From Pseudomonas sp. 7P_10.2_Bac1 (GTDB taxonomy: Bacteria > Pseudomonadota > Gammaproteobacteria > Pseudomonadales > Pseudomonadaceae), in assembly GCF_025465935.1 (NCBI RefSeq), contig NZ_JANLNV010000057.1, positions 1-64,000 on the forward strand: a stretch of 64,000 nt of DNA, written 5' to 3'. The notes under the pieces were generated by a model. It worked only from the letters and a program-made list of their open reading frames with translations. It had not been told where the DNA came from and searched no databases. The translations under genes and the position numbers were made by a program. The first letter of the stretch is position 1. Each line of letters opens with the position of its first letter. Below, in pieces: positions 58,344 through 64,000 of this stretch.

Positions 58344-58374
58344 ATAACGGCTGCTATCGATAGACGCACGTTAT
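58344..58374 (-). promoter_or_regulatory. Candidate OxyR site upstream of oxyR
   Basis: Near-perfect palindrome: outer arms ATAACG and CGTTAT enclose an inner CTATCGATAG. This gives four ATAG/CTAT-like half-elements, as tetrameric OxyR prefers. It is 31-61 bp upstream of the oxyR start. Confidence 0.45.
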
Positions 58375-58528
58375 CACTCATTGCCTACGGAACCACAGTG
58401 ACTGCGGCACGTATTCATGTTCAAGCATCAACTGGGTGAGCCGCCTGTGTAGTCGCTGACCAAGCATGGGGCTGCGAGGGGTTGCGAAGCGCCTCTGAGC
58501 GGCGACGACAGGGAGCGGGGCCAATATG

Positions 58529-58556
58529 TACAAAGGGCACCCTGGGGTGCCCTTTG
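58529..58556 (-). terminator. Terminator of exbB-exbD-tonB
   Basis: Strong stem ACAAAGGGCACC/GGTGCCCTTTGT with a short loop, directly after the tonB stop. Minus-strand tail begins TTTG, a weak T-run. Region 58375-58528 between it and the oxyR site has no gene. Confidence 0.75.
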
Positions 58557-58561
58557 TGGTG

Positions 58562-59308
58562 TTAACGCCGACGTTTATCGATGGAATAAACGAACGGAGC
58601 CACGATTTCGATGCTGCCGTTAGTGAGCATTTCAGGCGGCGGCTTGGGCAATGGTTGTGCCCGGCGAATCATTTCCAGGGTGGCCCGGTCCAGATCCGCG
58701 TTGCCGGAGCGGCCTACCAGCTCGTAGGACAGCACCTTGCCTTCGGCATCCACGACGAAGCGCAGACGGTTCAGACCTTCTTTGCCCCGCGACTGAGCGG
58801 CGGGCGGGTACTTCTTGTACTTGCCCAAGTGGGCCAGCAACGTACCTTCCCAGCTGGCTTTGGCGGCCAGTTGTTGTGGCGACGGGCCTGGAGCCGGCGC
58901 AGCAGACTTCTCGCTCGGCGCCTTGGTCGGCGTTGCGTCGCTAGGTTTATCTTCTGACGGCTTTTCCTTGACCGGCTCAGGTTTTTCCACAGGCTTGGGC
59001 GGCTGAGGCTTCTGCTTGGGCTTAACCGGTTTGGGCACAGCAATCTTGGGTTTGGGCGCTTCGGCCAGCTTGGGTATCGGCAACTCTTCCACGGGAGCCG
59101 GCGGTTGTGGCGGGGTCACCACTTTCGGCGGCGCAGGCGGAGGCGGCTCTGGCATCGGCGCCAGATCCACCATCATGGCTTGCGGCGGAAGTTCGATAGG
59201 CCGTGGGTTAGACCAATTCAGGGCAAGAGCCACTGCCACAGCATGAATCGCCAGCACCACGGCCAAGCTGATTGCGTAACGCGTCATCTTTTGGCGCGCT
59301 ATGGTCAT
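58562..59308 (-). CDS. tonB: Energy transducer TonB
   Basis: A 248-residue protein that carries proton-motive force from ExbB-ExbD to outer-membrane siderophore and vitamin receptors. It has a single N-terminal span (YAISLAVVLAIHAVAVALAL), a long Pro/Lys/Glu-rich periplasmic spacer (about 45-140, rich in PPQPP, KPKP and KPEPVKEKP), and a C-terminal TonB domain (about 160-240, KYPPAAQSRGKEGLNRLRFV). Overlaps exbD by 4 bp. The gene order exbB-exbD-tonB matches the main Pseudomonas Ton system. Confidence 0.95.
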   Translation of the reverse strand: MTIARQKMTRYAISLAVVLAIHAVAVALALNWSNPRPIELPPQAMMVDLAPMPEPPPPAPPKVVTPPQPPAPVEELPIPKLAEAPKPKIAVPKPVKPKQKPQPPKPVEKPEPVKEKPSEDKPSDATPTKAPSEKSAAPAPGPSPQQLAAKASWEGTLLAHLGKYKKYPPAAQSRGKEGLNRLRFVVDAEGKVLSYELVGRSGNADLDRATLEMIRRAQPLPKPPPEMLTNGSIEIVAPFVYSIDKRRR

Positions 59309-59730
59309 TTCTTGGCTGCCGTCTCTAGTCCGACCAGACCGACCTTCAAGTAACCAGCTGCGCGCAATGCATCCATCACGCTCATCAAATCACCGTAATC
59401 CACACCTTTGTCTGCCTGGAAGAAGATCGTCGTGTCCTTGTTGTTGTGAGTCCTGGCATCCAGGGTCGGGCCCAATGCTTCAACCGTGACCGGCTCTTCG
59501 CCCAGATATAGGCGCTGGTCAGCTTTGACGCTGAGGAACACCGGTTTCTCGGGTCGCGGTGCCGGTTTGGCGGTCGAAGCGGGCAGGTCAACCTTGATAT
59601 CAACAGTCGCCAGCGGTGCCGCCACCATGAAGATGATCAGCAGTACCAGCATCACGTCAATAAAAGGGGTGACGTTGATTTCATGGTTCTCGGCGAGATC
59701 GTCATCGCCTTCTTTTAAATGCAGGCCCAT
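59305..59730 (-). CDS. exbD: Biopolymer transport protein ExbD
   Basis: A 141-residue inner-membrane protein, one span (FIDVMLVLLIIFMVAAPLAT) preceded by a cytoplasmic INVTPFIDVML motif with the proton-path Asp in the span, and a periplasmic domain. Works with ExbB and TonB. Overlaps tonB by 4 bp; 6 bp after exbB. Confidence 0.95.
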   Translation of the reverse strand: MGLHLKEGDDDLAENHEINVTPFIDVMLVLLIIFMVAAPLATVDIKVDLPASTAKPAPRPEKPVFLSVKADQRLYLGEEPVTVEALGPTLDARTHNNKDTTIFFQADKGVDYGDLMSVMDALRAAGYLKVGLVGLETAAKK

Positions 59731-59736
59731 GGCCGA

Positions 59737-60711
59737 TTACCCCACTTTCACCATGTGCGGTTGCGAGCTGCGCTCGGGCGGCAGGTGATCGAGGTCACGA
59801 CTAACCAGCAGCAACACTTCTGCCGATGCATCCGCCACCTGAGCCTTGTAGCCGGTGATGGAGCGGGCGAATACGTTATAAATCACCACCGCAGGAATCG
59901 CAGCCACCAGGCCCAAAGCGGTTGCCAGCAAGGCCTCGGCGATACCGGGTGCAACGACGGCCAGGTTGGTGGTTTGGGTTTTGGCGATGCCGATGAAGGA
60001 GTTCATGATGCCCCATACGGTACCGAACAGACCGACGAACGGTGCTGTGGAACCGATGGTCGCCAGCACGCCGGTGCCGCTGCTCATGTTACGACCGCAG
60101 GCCGCCACCAGACGCTCAAGGCGGAAGCTGACACGCTCCTTGATACCTTCTTTTTCACGGCTGTTGGCCGACAGGCGCATTTCTTCCATGGCGTCCTGTA
60201 CCAACAGGTGCGCGAGGGTGCCTTCTTTGGCTGCTGTTTCGCTGGCTTCTTGAAGTGTGCGGGCTTTTTTCAGGTTGGCGATTTCGCCGCGCAGGCGACG
60301 CTTGGCGCCCATCACTTCAAAGCCTTTGGCGATCCAGATGGTCCAGGTGATGATCGAGGCGATTGCCAGGCCGATCATCACGAGTTTCACAACAATGTCA
60401 GCGTTTTTGTACATGCCCCAAGGGGACAGGTCATGGGCCATGCCCAAGCTGTTATCTTCTTCGGCCACGACTTGCGATGCTTCATCAGCCGGAGCGCCAG
60501 CGCCTTCAGCGGGGGCTGGGTCTGTCGCAGCCGGTGCAGCAACAGGCGCCGCAGCCTCCGTGGCGGAGTGCACAGCCGGTGTGGCAGGTTCGTCGGCAAA
60601 GGCCGCCGCTGGTGCCAGCATAAGGCTGAACATCAGCGCCGCAAGCCCACGCCATAGACGTGAAGGGCTCGAAAGCTGGGTTGGCGAAGCGGAGGGTTGA
60701 TTGCGTGTCAT
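59737..60711 (-). CDS. exbB: TonB-system energizer ExbB
   Basis: A 324-residue protein with a signal-like N-terminus, a long Ala/Pro/Glu-rich periplasmic extension (about 40-95, as in Pseudomonas ExbB), and three membrane spans (VVKLVMIGLAIASIITWTIW; TGVLATIGSTAPFVGLFGTV; the VAPGIAEALLATALGLVAAI segment). The GTVWGIMNSF and AEALLATALGL motifs are conserved in MotA/TolQ/ExbB. First gene of the operon. Confidence 0.94.
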   Translation of the reverse strand: MTRNQPSASPTQLSSPSRLWRGLAALMFSLMLAPAAAFADEPATPAVHSATEAAAPVAAPAATDPAPAEGAGAPADEASQVVAEEDNSLGMAHDLSPWGMYKNADIVVKLVMIGLAIASIITWTIWIAKGFEVMGAKRRLRGEIANLKKARTLQEASETAAKEGTLAHLLVQDAMEEMRLSANSREKEGIKERVSFRLERLVAACGRNMSSGTGVLATIGSTAPFVGLFGTVWGIMNSFIGIAKTQTTNLAVVAPGIAEALLATALGLVAAIPAVVIYNVFARSITGYKAQVADASAEVLLLVSRDLDHLPPERSSQPHMVKVG

Positions 60712-60785
60712 GCTAGCCGGACCTGAAGAAAGTAAAGAAGAAATGCCCTACAGCGCGTCTTAAGACCCAGGGCAAACGATGCGTT

Positions 60786-60802
60786 ATTATTGCAAGTAAT
60801 TC
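60786..60802 (-). promoter_or_regulatory. Candidate Fur box upstream of exbB
   Basis: Minus-strand AATTACTTGCAATAATA has about 10 of 17 matches to a Pseudomonas-like Fur site. It is 75-90 bp before exbB, in the region shared with the divergent epimerase gene. Confidence 0.4.
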
Positions 60803-60898
60803 TTGTTAACAAAAGCAAATGCACTTGTTTTTTTCAAATGTCACGATCTTGAGCGTGACCGCACAGCCATTTTTGTAACATTTCGTAAGGAGCTTAAG

Positions 60899-61759
60899 AT
60901 GTCCAAACCCACAGCGCTGATTGTCGGTTGCGGTGATGTCGGGAGTCGTCTGGCCACTCAGTTGCTTGAGCGTGGCTGGCAAGTCTATGGGTTGCGCCGT
61001 TCGATAGATCGCTTGCCTGCCGGGGCCATCGGTGTTGCGGGCGACCTCTTCAACCAGACGTGCCCGGCCAACTGGCCGACCGGTCAGCTTGATTACCTGG
61101 TGTACAGCACCGCTGCCACCGAACATGACGAAGCCGGCTATCAGGCCGCGTATGTCGAGGGCTTGAAACATACCCTGAGCTGGCTCAAACAACACGTCCA
61201 ACAACCCAAGCGCTTGCTGTTTGTGTCCAGCAGCGGAGTGTATGTGCAGCAAGACGGGGAATGGGTAGATGAAACCTCACCCGCAGAATCAACCAACTAC
61301 TCCGGCCGGATCATGCTCGAGGCTGAGCAGATAGCCCTGCACAGTGGCGTGCCGGCCAGCGTCGTGCGCCTGACTGGTATTTATGGGCCGGGGCGTGAAT
61401 GGTTGCTGGGGCAAGTGCGCAAGGGTTATCGCGTGGCCGTCAATCCACCGCTGTATGGCAACCGGATTCACGCCGATGACGCAGCCGGGCTTTTGGCCTT
61501 CTTGCTGGAAGCAGACCGACAAGGCAAGGCTTTGGACGACTGCTATATAGGTGTTGATAACGAACCCGCGCCGCTGGCCGAGGTGGTGGACTGGTTGCGT
61601 GAGCGCCTGGGCGTGACCGAATGGGCCGAAGAGGCGAGCGTGCGCCGTGCGGGCAGTAAGCGTTGCAGCAACGCGCGGGCTAAAGCATTGGGCTGGGAGC
61701 CGCGCTATTCGAGCTATCGCGAGGGCTATGCAGCGATTCTTGACGCTATTACACCGTAA
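60899..61759 (+). CDS. SDR/NAD-dependent epimerase-like protein
   Basis: A 286-residue extended-SDR-type protein (YeeZ-like). The start at 60899 has a AAGGAGC ribosome site; a longer upstream reading is rejected. The nucleotide-binding loop is LIVGCGDVGSRLATQLLERG, SSSGVYVQQDGEWVDET carries the catalytic-like Ser, and ESTNYSGRIMLEAEQ replaces the usual YxxxK by YSGRIM, so oxidoreductase activity may be lost or altered. Function unknown. Divergent from exbB. Confidence 0.85.
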   Translation: MSKPTALIVGCGDVGSRLATQLLERGWQVYGLRRSIDRLPAGAIGVAGDLFNQTCPANWPTGQLDYLVYSTAATEHDEAGYQAAYVEGLKHTLSWLKQHVQQPKRLLFVSSSGVYVQQDGEWVDETSPAESTNYSGRIMLEAEQIALHSGVPASVVRLTGIYGPGREWLLGQVRKGYRVAVNPPLYGNRIHADDAAGLLAFLLEADRQGKALDDCYIGVDNEPAPLAEVVDWLRERLGVTEWAEEASVRRAGSKRCSNARAKALGWEPRYSSYREGYAAILDAITP

Positions 61760-61760
61760 G

Positions 61761-61829
61761 AGCTGTCGAGGCACGAAGGCTGCGATCTTTTGAAGATCAA
61801 AAGATCGCGAGGCAAGCTCGCTCCTACAG
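61761..61829. repeat. Hybrid REP pair
   Basis: The left arm (AGCTGTCGAGGCACGAAGGC, then TGCGATCTTTT) follows the CTGCCG-type second class; the right arm (AAAAGATCGCGAGGCAAGC, then TCGCTCCTACA) is the main class. The central GATCTTTT and its complement are shared by both classes. Confidence 0.7.
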
Positions 61830-61831
61830 GA

Positions 61832-61882
61832 TGAACTGCCCCAAACAGTTGGATGGGTGTCCAACTTTTTGGGGGCAGTTCA
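61832..61882. mobile_element. 51-bp palindrome resembling two abutted IS3-family ends
   Basis: Begins TGAACTGCCCCAAACAGTTG and ends CAACTTTTTGGGGGCAGTTC plus A, so it has TG...CA termini like IS3-family (IS150-group) inverted repeats, with only a few bases between the two ends. No transposase lies between them. It could be a remnant or a minimal element; it can also act as a transcription terminator hairpin. Confidence 0.5.
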
Positions 61883-61898
61883 GGAGCGGGGTTGGCTT

Positions 61899-62642
61899 TT
61901 AGGGCTGTTTCTCTAGCACCCATTCCTGTTTGCCAGGGTAAAACTGGGGCATTTCGTCAGGCTTGGCCGAGTCCAGCGCCTGGAAGATTTCAAGTCGGCG
62001 GCCATTTCGCATAAATAGATGTGCAGCGCCGATTTCATCCTGTTGCAGCCACAGGCTGTCGTACTCGCCACTCATCGAGGCGCAGTCACCTGCCAGGCAC
62101 AGGGCATAGGCGTTGTAATTGGCCAGGCCTTTGATTTGCCCATCCGGCATAAAGGTGACCGTATTGCCCTGCCCCGGGCCGCTGATCACGCGCCACTCAC
62201 CGCCCAAATAGGCTGCCTTGAGCGCGTACTCGAAATGAGTGCCCAAAGGCGCATCCCGGGTCAGATGCACAGGCGAGCGAACAAACGATTGTTGCGGGTC
62301 GGAGTCAGAAGCGGCCTGGGTCAGCCCGATACCTTTGAGGCTCAGCTCAATGGCCGAACTGCCGTATAAGTCCACTTGCCAGACACCCTTCTTCTCAGGT
62401 GCCAACTTGCCTTCTACCCACTCAAAGCCGTTGGTGTAGTTGGCCTTGGCGTTCTTGGCGTCGATGTCCCATTCAAGATTCGGCCCGTAAGCCAGCAAGG
62501 CTTCACGCAGGTTGCCACCTTTGGCGGCCTCATCGATTGCCGCCTGGTTAATCCAGACGCCACTGATATCGCGGGGTGCAGGGTCGCTGGCACAACCAAC
62601 CAAAAAAACGGCGAGCAGTGACCAGGCTAGCGCTTTGCGCAT
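61899..62642 (-). CDS. Putative lipoprotein
   Basis: A 247-residue predicted lipoprotein with lipobox LVGC (MRKALAWSLLAVFLVGCASD). The mature part begins PAPRDISGVWINQAAIDEAA, with two repeats of a beta-rich pattern (GVWINQAAI; SGEYDSLWLQQDEIGAA). Function not recognised. It precedes the IS-end palindrome and follows ridA by 57 bp. Confidence 0.82.
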   Translation of the reverse strand: MRKALAWSLLAVFLVGCASDPAPRDISGVWINQAAIDEAAKGGNLREALLAYGPNLEWDIDAKNAKANYTNGFEWVEGKLAPEKKGVWQVDLYGSSAIELSLKGIGLTQAASDSDPQQSFVRSPVHLTRDAPLGTHFEYALKAAYLGGEWRVISGPGQGNTVTFMPDGQIKGLANYNAYALCLAGDCASMSGEYDSLWLQQDEIGAAHLFMRNGRRLEIFQALDSAKPDEMPQFYPGKQEWVLEKQP

Positions 62643-62699
62643 AGTGGAATCCTTTTAAAGCAGGGGGGTGGCGCAGCAGGAGAGGCTGCGCCGAGGGTG

Positions 62700-63080
62700 T
62701 TACTCGAGTACCAGAATGGCATCCATCTCAACTTGCGAACCCTTTGGCAAGGCGGCAACACCGATGGCTGCGCGCGCTGGGTAAGGTTGTTCGAAGTACT
62801 TGCCCATGATCTCGTTGACCTTGGCGAAGTGGCTCAGGTCGGTCAGGAAGATGTTCAGCTTGACGATGTCTTTGAACGAGCCACCCGCTGCTTCAGCTAC
62901 CGACTTGAGGTTTTCAAATACCTGAATGGTCTGGGCTTCAAAGCCTTCAACCAGTTCCATGGTTTTTGGGTCCAGCGGGATTTGACCGGACATGTAGACA
63001 GTATTGCCAGCTTTGATCGCCTGAGAGTAGGTGCCGATTGCAGCAGGTGCCTTATCGCTGGTGATTACAGTCTTGGACAT
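62700..63080 (-). CDS. ridA: RidA-family reactive intermediate deaminase
   Basis: A 126-residue enzyme that hydrolyses reactive enamine/imine intermediates from PLP enzymes. [20 protein letters not shown] and the catalytic Arg in [20 protein letters not shown] are diagnostic. It is 24 bp after spoT on the same strand and probably co-transcribed, as in other pseudomonads. Confidence 0.95.
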   Translation of the reverse strand: MSKTVITSDKAPAAIGTYSQAIKAGNTVYMSGQIPLDPKTMELVEGFEAQTIQVFENLKSVAEAAGGSFKDIVKLNIFLTDLSHFAKVNEIMGKYFEQPYPARAAIGVAALPKGSQVEMDAILVLE

Positions 63081-63104
63081 GGGTGACTCCTTGTAATTAG
63101 GTGG

Positions 63105-64000
63105 CTACGCACGCATACGGGTAATGCGGATGACCCCGGTGAGGGCGCGCAGTTTTTTGATCACACGAGCCAGATGCACACGGTCGTGCACGCTGACTAC
63201 CAGTTGGACCACGCTGATACGACCATCGCGTTCGTCCATGCTGATCTTTTCGATGTTGCCGTCGGCGGCGTTGACGCTGCTGGCCAGCAATGCGATCAAG
63301 CCGCGCTGGTGTTCCAGCTCGACGCGCAATTCGACGTTGAATTCGCCCGTAACGTCCTTGGCCCATGATAGCTGGACGCATTTTTCAGGGTTATGACGGA
63401 TTTCACTGATATTGCGGCAGTTGTCCAGGTGCACAACCATGCCTTTGCCCGCAGACAAGTGGCCAACAATCGGGTCGCCCGGAATCGGCGTGCAGCATTT
63501 GGCGTAGCTGAGCACCAGACCTTCTGTACCGCGAATTGCCAGCGGGCCTTCGGGGCTCGGCAGTTGCTCGCCCTCGCCCAGCAAGCGTCGGGCCACAACG
63601 TAAGCCATGCGGTTACCCAAGCCAATGTCTTCGAGCAGGTCTTCGATGTGTTCCAGGCGATATTCCTGGAGCATGGCCTGGACGCGCTCGGCGGGGATTT
63701 GGTCCAGCGCGCTGTTGAATCCGTTGAGCACTTTGTTCAGCAGGCGTTCGCCCAGGCTGATGGATTCGGATCGACGCTGCAGTTTGAGTGCGTGGCGAAT
63801 GTGCGTGCGTGCCTTGCCGGTCACCACAAAGTTGAGCCAGGCCGGGTTCGGGCGGGCGCCCGGGGCACTGACAATCTCGACCGTGGAGCCGCTTTGCAGG
63901 GGCTCGGACAGCGGCGCGAGACGACGGTTGATCCGGCACGCGATGCAGCTGTTGCCGACGTCGGTGTGTACCGCGTAGGCAAAGTCGACCGCCGTGGAGC
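63105..64000 (-). CDS. spoT: Bifunctional (p)ppGpp synthetase/hydrolase SpoT, 3' part
   Basis: The C-terminal 298 residues of SpoT; the gene continues past the right edge. The first visible part (VDFAYAVHTDVGNSCIACRI, SGSTVEIVSAPGARPNPAWL) is the TGS domain. A helical domain follows (about 60-160), then a conserved-cysteine region (LSYAKCCTPIPGDPIVGHLS) and the ACT domain (ELEHQRGLIALLASSVNAAD) to the end. The synthetase and hydrolase domains lie outside the window, so activity cannot be judged. RelA is an alternative, but the RidA neighbour and the order with recG fit SpoT. Confidence 0.93.
   Translation of the reverse strand, partial: STAVDFAYAVHTDVGNSCIACRINRRLAPLSEPLQSGSTVEIVSAPGARPNPAWLNFVVTGKARTHIRHALKLQRRSESISLGERLLNKVLNGFNSALDQIPAERVQAMLQEYRLEHIEDLLEDIGLGNRMAYVVARRLLGEGEQLPSPEGPLAIRGTEGLVLSYAKCCTPIPGDPIVGHLSAGKGMVVHLDNCRNISEIRHNPEKCVQLSWAKDVTGEFNVELRVELEHQRGLIALLASSVNAADGNIEKISMDERDGRISVVQLVVSVHDRVHLARVIKKLRALTGVIRITRMRA

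Overview
The window looks like a chromosome segment of a Pseudomonas species, most likely of the fluorescens/putida lineage. The basis is gene content and gene order: ssuEADCBF beside lsfA and tauABCD, a complete spuI/spuABCDEFGH polyamine locus, phoBR, trpBA divergent from trpI, serA divergent from a D-2-hydroxyglutarate dehydrogenase, and recG-oxyR near spoT. Coding DNA is GC-rich, and Pseudomonas-type REP pairs occur between many genes. No rRNA, tRNA, CRISPR array, prophage or complete insertion sequence was seen. The species cannot be named from the sequence alone.

Layout. 1-620: a REP-associated tyrosine transposase (RAYT) flanked by REP sequence. 680-11936: organosulfur scavenging, with the ssu operon and lsfA on the minus strand, an OprD-type porin, and tauABCD on the plus strand. 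Porin, two ABC importers, the FMN reductase/monooxygenase pair (SsuE/SsuD), the dioxygenase TauD and the peroxiredoxin LsfA form one sulfur-starvation island. 11981-15664: an accessory insert with an orphan RHS/TccC-like protein that carries a C-terminal ADP-ribosyltransferase-like domain, plus a TetR regulator. 15779-26675: polyamine uptake and gamma-glutamylation. 26756-34244: a small secreted protein, phoBR, a CNNM transporter, a Na/Pi cotransporter and a membrane-anchored M16-like protein. 34333-38678: serine acetyltransferase, trpBA and trpI. 38675-45236: small stress and envelope genes (DUF883, dodecin, two DUF1161 proteins, a luciferase-like oxidoreductase, OsmC, lipoproteins, a metallopeptidase, a phosphatase, a shortened solute-binding protein, a DUF4399 protein). 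45340-48947: serA, D-2-hydroxyglutarate dehydrogenase and a fumarylacetoacetase-family hydrolase. 49125-53747: a DUF5924 membrane protein and a four-gene Mla-like lipid transport operon. 53826-58313: an HDOD protein, recG, oxyR. 58562-60711: exbB-exbD-tonB. 60899-64000: an epimerase, a lipoprotein, ridA and the 3' part of spoT, which runs off the right edge.

The most unusual items are the orphan TccC-like ADP-ribosyltransferase toxin; the RAYT with several REP classes, including a hybrid REP pair next to a 51-bp palindrome resembling two abutted IS3-family ends; the half-size solute-binding protein that lacks its second lobe; and several candidate control sites (Pho-box-like, TrpI, OxyR, Fur, sulfur-starvation repeats) read by eye and not scored computationally.
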